Assembly (NCBI GenBank): GCA_015501055.1
Contig: JADNYV010000129.1
Location: 1 to 64,000, forward strand
Length of the DNA: 64,000 nt
Direction: 5' to 3'
Source of the DNA: Mucidula mucida
Taxonomy: Eukaryota; Basidiomycota; Agaricomycetes; Agaricales; Physalacriaceae
In this document: one piece after another, positions 33,001 to 44,270 of the stretch
Layout of the letters: each line of letters starts with the position of its first letter
How positions within the stretch are numbered: position 1 is the first letter of the stretch
The notes under the pieces: model-generated
Seen by the model: only the letters and a program-made list of their open reading frames with translations
Database searches by the model: none
What the model was told of the DNA's origin: nothing
Translations under genes and position numbers: made by a program

Positions 33001-33323
33001 GATGAATCGAGGTGATAGGATCGGAGAGTGAAAGGGTGAAAGTGGGGATATGGGTGATGCGGATTTGAATGAAACGGGTGAGGGAATAGAGGTTTGGATG
33101 AATAAGGAGGAGTCGCCTAGATCTGAAATAGACTCCAGGACTTGGTAGGGTGGGGAATGATGGTGTGTATTGTAAGGTAAGTAAAGTAGGTAGGTATTGT
33201 AACTGTCTACGCTATTTTACCGACTACTGACTATGTATCTACGGAGCCCAAGAGCTCGTCACAAGGTCGCAATTGCCCAGCCGACGTCCCTCTGGTGTGA
33301 GGTAAGCCGAAGTTTTCCTGGGA
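33001..33323 (-). other. gypsy A leader, truncated
   Basis: Noncoding sequence upstream of gypsy A gag. No match to the 530-bp LTR beyond a short vague resemblance (TAGACAGT). It is cut at 33324, where the 3' terminus of YR copy 3 begins. The primer-binding site cannot be assigned. Confidence 0.55.
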
Positions 33324-33487
33324 CCTATGCTTGTTAGATCACACAAGGTTAGGTCAAAACTGGACCCCGAGGGCCCCATCAATTCAGCGTATCGTAAAGT
33401 GCCTACTATGCTATGTGTGTGTGTGTAGTGGAGGGGTGGATGGAGGTGCAAAAGGATGTTTACGAAACACGAGATGAGGGAGGTTTT

Positions 33488-34492
33488 TTAAGTAGAGGTT
33501 TTATTTTGAACTGCTAGCTGCTGAGCGGCACGTACTGCAGGATGGTCACGTATATAGATCTTCCACGCAGAGGATGACCAACGGCCTAGGGCTTGGAGTA
33601 TGGTCTCAGAGAGTCCAAGGGAAGCATAGTGTGTTATACCCCCAGAACGAACCGAGTGACCACCAAAGTCTTTGCTCACCAGCGCAAAGAACTTGGACTC
33701 GAACCAGGATCTAGTTGGTACCATGCCATCTTCATGTATGAAGAGAGCCGCTCGAGCACCATGCAGCTTGTCTCTGCGGTGGACATACTGCTTCAGAAGG
33801 GTGATAGGATCAGCCACAGTCTGAGAGGTAAACAGTATGTCAGTGCCCTGATAGAAGGGATCGCTCTTATGATAAGGCAAGCAATAGCCTGCATACCCAG
33901 TCTCAAATGTGAGGCTGGCATGCTTGATGATCTTCTTCCAATCACGTAGCTTCTTCTGATTAGGCTGCACCAGCTCTCCCATCCGGTGAACAGCATAGAA
34001 GCCGCATGACATGATTGTAGCAAAGAGAAAGTCATCATACTTGTGGGTCTGGTTTGCGACGTCCACAAAGAGCTGAAGGTGATGAAGTCGAAGAGGGGGC
34101 TTCCTAGCTATAGGATCTGCCCGGACCTTCTTTGACCCACGGATAGCGGCTTGAACAAGCGCTGAAGCACGAGCGTCACCAAAGTGAGGATAAAGGTCAT
34201 TGAGGAAGTGCTTAGCCCCGGTTAAGTATTTAGGAGCAGAGCCAATGAATTGGGACGTGTATGCAATGTAACATGCTAGAGTCTCCGGAGTAGGATCCAG
34301 AGACAGATTGTGTACTTTACAGAAGCGGGCGTAATCTCTAGCCCCAGTAGAGTAGTTGATACGCGTAGAGGTCTCGATAGCATGGGCCTGCAGATACAAG
34401 ACGAGTTCATCTAGTTTCTGCAAGTCCATAGGTGGGCGAGGGTGACGAGGCTGTCCGCCCTCGCCCAATGCCTCTAAAAGCACTCTCTCCAT
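33488..34492 (-). CDS. tyrosine recombinase of YR element copy 3
   Basis: A 334-residue ORF, same length as copy 1, with a handful of substitutions. Catalytic pattern intact: Arg in HRMGEL, His and Arg in GGHSVRSGG, Tyr in AWKIYIRDHP. It overlaps the end of the RT frame by 19 nt as in copy 1. Potentially active in trans on other copies, since gag and RT of this copy are disrupted. Confidence 0.9.
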   Translation of the reverse strand: MERVLLEALGEGGQPRHPRPPMDLQKLDELVLYLQAHAIETSTRINYSTGARDYARFCKVHNLSLDPTPETLACYIAYTSQFIGSAPKYLTGAKHFLNDLYPHFGDARASALVQAAIRGSKKVRADPIARKPPLRLHHLQLFVDVANQTHKYDDFLFATIMSCGFYAVHRMGELVQPNQKKLRDWKKIIKHASLTFETGYAGYCLPYHKSDPFYQGTDILFTSQTVADPITLLKQYVHRRDKLHGARAALFIHEDGMVPTRSWFESKFFALVSKDFGGHSVRSGGITHYASLGLSETILQALGRWSSSAWKIYIRDHPAVRAAQQLAVQNKTST

Positions 34493-37400
34493 CGCGCCGG
34501 TAGGAGCTCACGAGGTGGCTCCATAGTGCGGACGCGGTAGGAGGGGAACTGTTTCTGAAAGTCAGAGAACAGTAAGCGGGACAACATGTCTGCCATCACG
34601 TTGTCAACCCCGCGGATGTGCCGCACACGAACGTCAATGCCGGTGCGCAGGACAATGTCAGCAATGGCAAGCAAAACAGCATTGTGACTTGACTGTGAAG
34701 CAGCCAAAGTGTTAAACACTGAGACGGAGTCCAGACTGTCAGAATGGATTAACAGCCTGCGAGGCGGAGAGGGATGAGAGGCAGCATCATGAACAGCGCA
34801 AAGAATAGCTACAAGCTCCCTAAAGAAGGTGTCAACTCCGGTGATGGTTCGGAGTTGATAGCTAAAGCCATTCCCAGCATAGACAAAAGCGAAGCCCAGA
34901 TTACTCGCATCTGTCCAATAGACCATATCAGCCTCAGAGTCATCCCACGCCTGCGCATTCACAAAGCGCACTCCGATGCAGTGTTGTAATGCATTGACAA
35001 ACCAAGTGAGATCTGCTCTAACCTCAATGTTCAATGGAATGCCTTTGTACTGCAGTGTTTTACCGCTCATCTTGCGGTAGAGCTCTGTAAGTGCTGGCCG
35101 TGCCCAAGGCAGCACATTAAGAGCCCAGTTGAGATACCCACCCAAGGACTGCCACTCCTTGAGTACAGGCTTTTGCTGGGACAAGAACGACTGAATGGTG
35201 GTGATCATGTCCGCAATGGAGTCGGTGAGAGAGAGATAGACCCGTGAACGTGTCTAACCAGAAACCAATGATTTTTAGCTGAGGACCGTGTTCCTGCTTC
35301 TTATCTTTGTATGGGATGCCCAAAGAGTCCCACAGAAGGAGAAGCTGGACTTGACGTCGGGGACGTCGCTGTCCATGAAAGAGCACCAGATTGTGATTGG
35401 TGTCCCAGCCATAGTAGTCATCCATGTAGTCGTGCAGATCTGGTATATCTAGCTCCCAAGCAACCCAGTTAACCAGGCCAGAGAACGAACACCAGCAGTA
35501 TGGTGATGCACGACTGCCAAAGATGAGACGGCGCACAATGTGATAGCGGCCGTCGACAATGACAACTTGTTGTAGCTGCCAAATGGGATGAACGGGGAGA
35601 TTGAGGAACGCTTTAGAGATGTCACTCTTGAAAAAGCAGGATCTCCTCGTGAGGATGAGCTTGTAGGACGTCATGCAGTACCTGCCCAAAGGAGTGCATA
35701 TCGTCGTACTTGACTTTGGCATCAGCTCTGGCAATGCCGTCATTGAGACCATTGCCTGTATGGTCATGACGACGCGTGGTTTACCCTTCTGCCAGACCAC
35801 AAACATGGGTGACAGGCGCATTCCAGGCAAGAGCTTAAAGCCTTCTGGAAGCGCAGGGGACCAGCGGCCAGCAGCAACTTCTTGATCTCGCTGTTTGCGC
35901 AGCTCAACAAGATCACACTCCTCAGTAGAGTAGTTGTCTCTAATCTTGTCTCTGAGGTGCGCTTCCCACTGACCATCGTGTAAAGGCCAGAACCCTTCAC
36001 GGAGTGAGCGGATGATTGAGCTCACAAAGGGCTGATTGGGATGTTTGGCAAGAAGCCGCTCAAAGCGGTTAATGTTGATAGGTGTGCTGACCTTGATGTA
36101 GTTAGCTACTGCAGCAAGAGACTGCTGGATGGAGGAGTCGTTGAGAATTTGCTGAGGAGGTAAAGGAAGCGGAGGAGCAGTATAAGTGGAAGAGATGCTC
36201 GAAGGCGTTTTAGATTCTGATAGTACATTGGTAGTAAATACATAACCACGCTTAAAGCGTGGTGGTGGTGGTACAGCGTCTGATTCACGCTTCAACGACT
36301 TAGGCTTCATCAGCACTGCCTGAACTCGCTCCTGAACGAGCGACTGCTCGTTTGGCTTCGAGGAGGATGAGGCAGGCTGGTTGGCTCTTGGCTGTGTGCT
36401 TTCCTCCGCACTCACTGCAAGAACCGTGAAGACGGCCTGCGGAGCACGGAGATGAGCATTTACCCAGATTCCAATTCTGGCAAACAATGCGACGACGCGT
36501 CGCAGACTGTGAGCTGCCAGAGTCAGAGGACCGCTTGCGAGGCTTTGCTCCCTCAGAGGTGCGCAACATCTCAGAGAGAAGAGGAAGCTGGAGCACAGTG
36601 CGATCATTGAGATGGAAAGGAGAGTTAGCATAGCGAATGCGAGTCTCCTTATCACAGCGAATAGGGAACGCTGGATTCGAGGGTGTAGCGCGAAACAGCT
36701 CAATGATGAGCGCGCGGTAACCCCGGAGTTCGTTCTTGCGGTGAGGGTAGATGAGCCCAACACCGGTGGCATACGCATCAAAGACGCGTGTCCACTTGGA
36801 CTCTTGGGTGAGGGTGTGGCGAGCAGTGGACTGGTCCTTGCGCATGATGACGTAGCCACCGGCAAAGTCCTTGGTGTCCTCCTGCTGATTTGTGCCAGAG
36901 TGAATGGAGGCAAAGAGCTTCTCAAAATCCACATACTGCTCCAGCACAATGGAGCGCCAGAAGGAGCGCGCAAATGGATCATGGAGTGACTGCATCTGAC
37001 ACGCATTGATGATAGCGTCGATGTCCTTCTCAGTAGTGAGGAGACGTCGAATGCGCTGAGTCTCCTCGATATGAGGAGTGAGGTTGGAGGGAGCTGCAAG
37101 CTGCGCAAGATGCGGAGCTGCAGCGAGGACTGAAGCAGAGATGCCGGACGGAGTAGACTCTGCTCCAAGGAGCCTAGAGAGCAACGAAGCTGATAACGGA
37201 CCAGCCACGGGTCCGGCGGCTGAAGCGGGCTGCGCGGCAGGCGCTGTAGCAGCAGCAGCATTGAGCTGCGCTGCGAACGCGGCCCAAGCGGCCTCTTCAA
37301 CGGCACGCCTTGCGCCTCTTCATCCAGCTCTGTTGGAATGTAGCATCGCGCTCAGGAGTCCTATCGTGCTTGGGAGCCTTGTCCGGCTTCTTGCGCTGTT

Positions 37401-37643
37401 CAATGATTTGGGCGACTTGTTCGATATAGTCGTCCATTTCGCCAGCAGACGCGCCGGTTTTGCGGGCAAGCTGCAAGAACTCGCCTTGGGATTTGATAGA
37501 CCCATCCGCAAACCGCTTGACAAGGTCCTGAAGCTGCTCAGCGCGCAAGCGAATCGCTTCGCACTCGTCTGGATCCTGATCATAGGGCGAATGGGGGCGA
37601 GGAGGTGAATGATTGCGAGAGATACCATTGAGCTCGTCAACAT
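34474..37643 (-). pseudogene. RT-RNase H of YR element copy 3, frameshifted
   Basis: Read in pieces: 34474-35208 (connection and RNase H with YWTDASNLG) and 35117-37306 (RT with YMDD, plus the gag-overlapping frame), and 37320-37643. Relative to other copies there are 1-nt changes near 35223 and 35249 (losses), 35634-35639 (one extra A, 5 for 4), 35764 (C lost), and around 37310 and 37331. Some losses fall in homopolymers and may be consensus errors. Confidence 0.8.
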
Positions 37644-37650
37644 CAGACAT
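36300..37650 (-). pseudogene. gag-like protein of YR element copy 3, frameshifted
   Basis: N-terminal part 37297-37650 and C-terminal part 36300-37208 lie in different frames because of 1-nt losses near 37310 and 37331 compared with copies 1 and 2. Cys/His cluster present. Otherwise the sequence is close to copy 1. Confidence 0.8.
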
Positions 37651-38668
37651 GATCCGCTTCCTGGTTCAGGAACGTTGTCAGCAGAATGTGCACCTAAGGC
37701 TGTCTGCGCAGGCTTCTCGCCCTCTTGCTGCCTTTTGGCCAGTCTAACACTCAGAACGCAAATGCCCTCACAAAGAGAACACCCAGGTTGTAAGCGAATA
37801 GAGGGCGCCTGAGCTGGGTACCGACCGATCCTTAACCAAGCCTATCGAACACTCAGAGAGCGAACGTGTTACGGCGCACTCAGAGAGCGAACTCGTCTAT
37901 CAATCAGCGCCCTGATTCACACTCCTTGGTAGGAGTCAGGCACACGCTGTACAACCGGGTGTTGAACGCGGTCGCAAGCACAGGTTGAGCTGTACCACTG
38001 ATCGACGATGACAAGGAAGTACAAGGAGGATACCGAGTCCAGGGAGGTATAGCACGCTGAGCGGAGTATTGAGCTCGATAAGCGGTGGTGAGCCGCTTGG
38101 AGAGGGATGTGTGGTGTAGCCACAGGGAAAGGACGCAAAAATGCGGAGCTAACTGTGACCAGATAACACAGGTTAGCTTGCCTGGGAGAGCAAAAGTGCG
38201 AATTCCCTCAAAATGGGCACTTTGGACCTGTCTGGACTGGCTTTGGGCTGGGTAGGCGGCTTCAGACAGTGCTCTAGAGGTGTATGGCATCAGTCCTGAG
38301 CAAGAGGACTGGAGGAATCACAAACTGCTTGTCTCTGTAAGATGATGATGGTAAGAGACAAAGAGGCAGAGTGTGTGAACTCTTGCCTAAACCTCCCAGG
38401 GCACCCTGTGAGTGGCCTCTGTTGTTACTACAACACCAGACACAGGCTTGGTAAGTCCAGGAAGAGCCCAGAGAGTGGGCTGGCTGCAGTAGAAGCAGCA
38501 GAGAGCGAACATGATACAGCTTTAGAGTGAAATGAGTGTTTGACTTGATTTAAGCTGTCTCATTGAACTCCCTTGAGTAGGAAGTTGGGTAAAGGGGTAA
38601 GGAGGGGTGTGGAGTGTGCAGAGGCCTCTAAAAACGCTCCCTACCCTCGGAATCCGCGTTTACATCGA

Positions 38669-39264
38669 AGAATGTGTTTATAAATTTAATAACTACTAAT
38701 TATACTCCTTTAATTTTGTATGTATTATTAAAGTAGTTTATAACAGTGTTTTTTATTCCTCTTTAAAAAGTATTCGTAATATGCCCTCTTACTGTTGAGT
38801 ATTGCTGCAAATATTCCAACTCATTATATAAAATTGGAAAAAGAAGCAGTTTCTTATATAAAAGAAACAGGAGGGAGCTATGAACAAAAAAATAATGACA
38901 TAACAATTCTGCAGTATTAGTTACTTTAAAGAATTTTATGTAGCTAAAGCATAGTGTTATTAATTCTTCTTGTAGCAATATATTTTTCAAACTTAATTTT
39001 ATTAATGTAATGCTCTTTTAAATATATATATATATAACCTGTAAATAGAAAAAGTTAATACAGCAGATTTACAAATTAAGACTAATATATATCTACACTT
39101 TCAATACTGTAACTTTTGAAATACCTAACCAAGTACTTAATTTGAGTATTAGTGGAAATCTTAATTCAAAAATAAGTAATAATTAGCCAATTTTGAAAAC
39201 CCAGATTGCATAAATTAGATCTATGCAAGTTTATAACCTTTAATATTGAAGTTGTAATTTGCAA
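38669..39264. other. AT-rich spacer
   Basis: No recognisable gene; contains a short TA repeat near 39025-39040. It ends at the LTR of gypsy B, preceded by TGCAA, the probable target duplication. Confidence 0.6.
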
Positions 39265-39706
39265 TGTTAAGGATGGACTCCGGCGTAAACCAAATAACCA
39301 CCCAGGTTGCACCAAAACCGGAGAGTAATAGAGAAATGGGGCAACACTAATAATAGGATGAGGAGCAGGTTAGGCTCAATATAGTGCAGGAAGCTACTGA
39401 ACAGTGTAGAGACAAAGTTGATGAACTGAGAAATCTACCTAGAGAGGCCATGTATATATATAAAGAGTCTGTGGCTATGTAAACAACAAAATGGCTCAAA
39501 GTTAAATAAAATGCAGTGTGGATCGCATTATGGGGTGATGAACAGGTAACAGGCTATGCTGATGGGCTATACCTGAACCAGGCCTGGGCTAAGGCAGTGT
39601 GGACTGAACCCGGTGCATGTAATATGTGATGATGGAAGAGTGTGGTGTTGACATAATGACAAGGTGAACCGAGGTGGGGGCAATAGAATAGAGGCAATTC
39701 ATGACA
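39265..39706 (-). repeat. 3' LTR of gypsy B
   Basis: 442 bp, TGTTAAGGAT to CATGACA on the plus strand, near-identical in layout and equal in length to 51741-52182. Confidence 0.9.
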
Positions 39707-39722
39707 ATACCCCCTCTTTAAG
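39707..39722 (-). promoter_or_regulatory. polypurine tract of gypsy B
   Basis: On the minus strand TTAAAGAGGGGGTAT directly abuts the LTR, the plus-strand primer site. Confidence 0.75.
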
Positions 39723-41160
39723 CTGCGCTTGCGCCTGAAGCGCAGAAGTCCTTGCCCAAATATCTCCAATCAAGATACCAAGGCCTTGTAGGCGGGGAAG
39801 TGGCTTCTTGTACGCCTTTGGATGTGTCTTCTAAAAGTCAGTCATCTTATCCAACGCCTTTGTCAATTCCAACACTGGCTCCCATGTATTCTCAGAGCTC
39901 AAATAGTCCAACACTTCACCAGGTACTTCACGCCTTGCTTATTACAAGTTGACTGTGAGTTCAGAATCTCCTCCATGTTGCACTCCTCATCGGCGTCTAG
40001 TAGGTCTGGGGGAACTTCCGGGAAGTTAGGACCATGGGCAGGGGTCTTGATGTACAGAGTGAGTAGGGATGCATAGAAGACTGGGTGAATGCACCACTTT
40101 GGTGGTAACTTAAGGCGATAGGTTACTGGGCTGAGTACGTCAGTAATCTCGAATGGCCCATGTCGCTTATCAGAAAGCTTAGCTTTGGGTTATGTCGCCT
40201 TCAAGTTCTTGCCATCTAATAGCACCTTGTCTCCAACCTTAAACATAATGCCCTTCTCCGTGACATCTCTGTTGTTCCTTTTCATTACTTTTGCCGCTGT
40301 AGTAAGGCTCGCTTGAACCTTGTTGCACAGATGCTGAAGATTGGTGAGTCGCTCCTTGACAGTGGGAATGTTGGACGTGGGGTTTAGTGGGGGAAAGAAG
40401 CGTGGCTGATACCTGTGAAGGAGTTCAAAAAGGGATTTGCCCGTGGCAGCGTAAACACGGGTGTTATAAGAGAATTTGGTGTATGACAGGTGCTTAACCC
40501 AATCATCTTGTCAGTAGTTGCAAAAGATGTGTAGGTACTGCTTAAGTTTCTGGTTGTAGTGCTTGGTTTTGCCATCTATAATAAGCCATACTGAGTGCAG
40601 AGGTAATGTCAAGCTTAGCGTGAATGGCCTGCATAACCTTACTGGCAAACTGGAGGCCTTGGTTGGAGATCATCTTGTTCCAAAGGCCGTAGTGTTGGAA
40701 GATACCTTTTAGCAGTATATCCACTGTGCCATCTGTGTTAATAGTCTTGCGATATAGAGATAGAATCACATCCTTTGTAAGTTGGTCAATAATAAAGTGA
40801 ATGACGTTGTATCCTTCACATTTTGGGAGGTCCGTAATGAAGTTAGTTGTGATGATGCCAAAGAGACGTTCAGGGATCTTATTAGGAACAAGCGAGACAT
40901 GAGAGGGATGGTTGCTGGGTTTTGTCATCTAATAGATAGTGCAACCATTGACATAATCTTAAACAAAGACTAACATGCCTGGCCCCCAGAACTCTTAACT
41001 GAGAAGCTTGTATGTCTTGAAGCGCTCTGAGTGTCTGGGGGCAACAAGGTTGTGGTGCATTTTGACTATATCACATTGAAGTTTAAGGTCGTTTAGAACG
41101 TAGACCTTGCCTCGGAAGAGGACAATGCCATCTTTGTAGTTCTACTCCTGTAGGTTTTTG
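39723..41160 (-). pseudogene. integrase and chromodomain remnant, gypsy B
   Basis: 40542-40928 (-) encodes the integrase core start (FGIITTNFITDLPKCEGYN and IIDQLTKDVIL) with the second catalytic Asp replaced (SNQGLQFAS, Asp to Asn). Downstream, around 39900-40110, are traces of the C-terminal module (HPVFYASLL) and a chromodomain-like block (EEILNSQS ... KYLVKCW). Stops and frame changes are frequent. Confidence 0.8.
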
Positions 41161-42523
41161 ATCAGCAAATGAGATCGTTTTTAAGAATTATGTTTAACGC
41201 ATCACAGATTTTAATATCCTTCTCTGGACATTCTTAAATATATCTCCTCAACTCTGCATCTTCAATTATGGTAACCGCACCCAGCCGTATTGCCCAAATC
41301 TGAAAGAATTCAGAATCTAGTAATACTTGGTTTAAGTTATCCTCCTCAATCCCCTCTTTATAATCTGCACGACATAAGAGCGGGTTGCTGTGATTAGACG
41401 TTTCAGGTTTGTAAGTCAGGATGTAGTTAAAGCGGGTGAGGAATAGGGCTCATTGTGCCTGATGACAGCTTAGTTTTTGCGAATTGGTGAAGTATCCAAG
41501 GTTCTTGTGATTGGTAATAATATCTACCGGGTGAAAGGCGCCTTTCAAATAGTGTTTCTAGGATTTCAATGCCCAAATAATGGCTAGAAAGCTCTTTGTT
41601 GTGGATATCATAATTGTGCTTGAGTTCTAAAAGGGACTTGGATAGATAGGCAACCAGATACCATTGCTCATCGGCTTTTGGTTGCGCCAAAATTCCCTTG
41701 GTTGCATAATTGGAGGCGTCAACTTCAATGTAATAGGGTTTGTCAGGATCAGGCATGACTAGAATAGGAGAGGAGGTAAACACGTCCTTGAGTGCCTCAA
41801 ATGCAGCTTGGCACTTAGGTGTCCATGCCCAGGTCACACTATTCTTGATGATGTCAAAGAGCGGATGGGCAATCTTAGAGAAACCTTGAATAAACCAGCA
41901 ATAGAAGTTCCCAAAGCCAAGAAAGGACTGAATGTCCTTGACGTTTTGAGGTTCTGGGCATTGTACAACACCGGCAACCTTGACAGGGTCTATGTGAAGT
42001 ACATTATGAGAGATAATAAGTTCTAAGAATTTGACTAACTCAGTTTTGAAGATAAATTTCTCTGGCTTAACATAGAAATTGTGCTCTTGAAGCCGCTGTA
42101 AGACTTGCTGAACTATGTTTTAGTGTTCTTCAAGTGTTTTTGTAAATATCAGGATGTCGTCCATATATACCACAACTTTTCCTAGGTCAATAAGGTTCTT
42201 AAAAATGGTATTCATCATTGCTTAAAACATGATAGGGGAATTTATAAGACCAAAAAATATTATCATAGATTTAAACAGGCTACAATTTGTCTTGAACATG
42301 CTCTTCCACTTGTCTCCTTCTTTGATCCAAACATTATTGTAACCCCAATACAAGTCAATTTTGGAAAAGATCCTTGCGCTCTTAAGCTTATTAATAAGCT
42401 CAGGTATAAGTAAAAGGCGGTATTGGGTTCTTAATAGTTCTCTTATTAAGCTTGTGATCATTCTAAACAGAGCGCAGCTTTCCATCTTTCTTTTTAACAA
42501 AGAAGAAGGGACTTGTCATAAGG
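41161..42523 (-). pseudogene. RT-RNase H remnant, gypsy B
   Basis: From upstream: the [16 protein letters not shown] start (42480-42520), LIPELINKLKSARIFSKIDL with the first Asp (42222-42500), active-site box VYMDDILIFTKTLEEH (about 42150), then the FLGFGNFYCWF block and RNase H (41427-41837, YIEVDASNYATKG). One stop follows the TLEEH motif and others occur. The catalytic box itself is preserved. Upstream RT sequence continues beyond the nested elements at 48868. Confidence 0.85.
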
Positions 42524-43473
42524 CCTATGCTTGTTAGATCACACAAGGTTAGGTCAAAACTGGACCCCGAGGGCCCCATCAATTCAGCGTATCGTAAAGT
42601 GCCTGTACATGAAGTGTACATACTTAATACATGAAGATGTATCTACTGAGGGAGAGGTGGGAGGGGACGCAAAAATGCGGAGCTAACTGTGACCAGGTAA
42701 CACAGGTTAGCTGGAGGGGAGTGAGAGGGTGCAGAGAGCGCACCTGTGACCAGATAGCCCACAGAATGTCCTTGAGAAGGAGTCCTTTGGAAAGGAATGG
42801 GTATCTGGGCACAAAATGGGCATCAGCTCTGAAGAGCTGGATGTGAGACATTGGCACATACTGGAAGCAGGGAGAGCAGCGGGAGCGCTAGCGCTCTGGG
42901 GCCGGAGCGGACACTTCCAATAGGGTTCTAGGGTGCCAGTACATCAGTCCTGAGCAGGAGGACCGAGTAGAGCGAGTGGTGCTTGCCTGGGAGAGCAAAA
43001 GTGCGAATTCCCTCAAAATGGGCACTTTGGACCTGTCTGGACTGGTTTTGGGCTGGGTAGGCGGCTTCAGACAGTGCTCTAGAGGTGTATGGCATCAGTC
43101 CTGAGCAAGAGGACTGGAGGAATCACAAACTGCTTGTCTCTGTGAGATGATGATGGTAAGAGACAAAGAGGCAGAGTGTGTGGACTCTTGCTTAAACCTC
43201 CCAGGGCGCCCTGTGAGTGGCCTCTGTTGTTACTACAACACCAGACACAGGCTGGGTAAGTCCAGGAAGAGCCCAGAGAGTGGGCTCGCTGCAGTAGGAG
43301 CAGCAGAGAGCGAACATAATACAGCTTTAAAGTGAAATGAGTGTTTGACTTGATTTAAGCTGTCTCATTGAACTCTCTTGAGTAGGAAGTTGGGTAAAGG
43401 GGTAAGGTGGGGTGTGGAGTGTGCAGAGGCCTCTGAAAACGCTCCCTACCCTCGGAATCCGCGTTTACATCGA
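42524..43473 (-). mobile_element. full-length non-autonomous YR element (950 bp)
   Basis: Has the same two termini as the 5.35-kb YR elements (CCTATGCTTGTT ... TTTACATCGA on the plus strand) but no gag, RT or recombinase. Its 5' ~800 bp match the leader of copy 4, including the 271-bp block; the 3' part is an element-specific segment with GTACATGAAGTGTACA followed by the shared last ~80 bp. Related copies: 18812-19637, 23858-24497, and the decayed pair 11340-11415/16764-17030. It presumably moves with proteins of the autonomous copies. Confidence 0.88.
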
Positions 43474-43507
43474 GATTTAAATGGGTGTATATATCCTTTG
43501 GCTAAGT
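43474..43507 (-). mobile_element. 34-bp scrap of gypsy B between two YR elements
   Basis: GATTTAAATGGGTGTATATA and the following bases to AAGT correspond to GATTTGGACGGGTAAATATA... at 49283-49317 of the tandem duplicate in the same gypsy, so both YR elements sit in one gypsy pol gene. Confidence 0.85.
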
Positions 43508-43999
43508 TCGATGTAAACGCGGATTCCGAGGGTAGGGAGCGTTTTCAGAGGCCTCTGCACACTCCACACCCCACCTTACCCCTTTACCCAACTTCCTACT
43601 CAAGAGAGTTCAATGAGACAGCTTAAATCAAGTCAAACACTCATTTCACTCCAAAGCTGGATCATGTTCGCTCTCTGCTGCTCCTACTGCAGCCAGCCCA
43701 CTCTCTGGGCTCTTCCTGGACTTACCCAGCCTGTGTCTGGTGTTGTAGTAACAACAGAGGCCACTCACAGGGCGCCCTGGGAGGTTTAAGCAAGAGCTCA
43801 CACACTCTGCCTCTTTGTCTCTTACCATCATCATCTCACAGAGACAAGCAGTTTGTGATTCCTCCAGTCCTCTTGCTCAGGACTGATGCCATACACCTCT
43901 AGAGCACTGTCTGAAGCCGCCTACCCAGCCCAAAACCAGTCCAGACAGGTCCAAAGTGCCCATTTTGAGGGAATTCGCACTTTTGCTCTCCCAGGCAAG

Positions 44000-44270
44000 C
44001 ACCACTCGCTCTACTCGGTCCTCCTGCTCAGGACTGATGTACTGGCACCCTAGAACCCTATTGGAAGTGTCCGCTCCGGCCCCAGAGCGCTAGCGCTCCC
44101 GCTGCTCTCCCTGCTTCCAGTATGTGCCAATGTCTCACATCCAGCTCTTCAGAGCTGATGCCCATTTTGTGCCCAGATACCCATTCCTTTCCAAAGGACT
44201 CCTTCTCAAGGACATTCTGTGGGCTATCTGGTCACAGGTGCGCTCTCTGCACCCTCTCACTCCCCTCCAG
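44000..44270 (+). other. optional 271-bp leader block of the YR family
   Basis: Present in copies 2 and 4 and in the non-autonomous elements, absent from copies 1 and 3, where CAGGCAAG joins directly to CTAACCTGTG. It contains CTATCTGGTCACAG, repeated just downstream as TTATCTGGTCACAG. No GT donor at its start, so it is not an ordinary retained intron on the plus strand. Confidence 0.8.

Larger units (their letters stand above)
24543..33323 (-). mobile_element. Ty3/gypsy chromovirus (gypsy A), interrupted
   Basis: Minus-strand element: gag (32071-33000), protease (28107-28928), RT-RNase H (26345-28106), integrase with chromodomain (25148-26500), polypurine tract and 3' LTR (24543-25072). A Helitron fragment lies between gag and protease. 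The 5' LTR is not recognisable: YR copy 3 begins at 33324. Coding parts are only lightly mutated, so the element is younger than gypsy B or C, but pol has a deletion and several frame breaks. Confidence 0.9.
33324..38668 (-). mobile_element. YR retrotransposon copy 3, full length, frameshifted
   Basis: 5345 bp on the minus strand, both termini present (CCTATGCTTGTT on the left; TTTACATCGA on the right). Closest in layout to copy 1: it also lacks the 271-bp leader block. Recombinase is intact; gag and RT carry several 1-nt indels relative to copies 1, 2 and 4. Left flank is gypsy A leader, right flank is AT-rich DNA unrelated to gypsy, so a rearrangement accompanied or followed insertion. Confidence 0.9.

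Noticed and set aside
33001..33323. 5' LTR of gypsy A
   Set aside because: No alignment to the 530-bp LTR could be seen beyond a few bases, so the LTR is considered missing.
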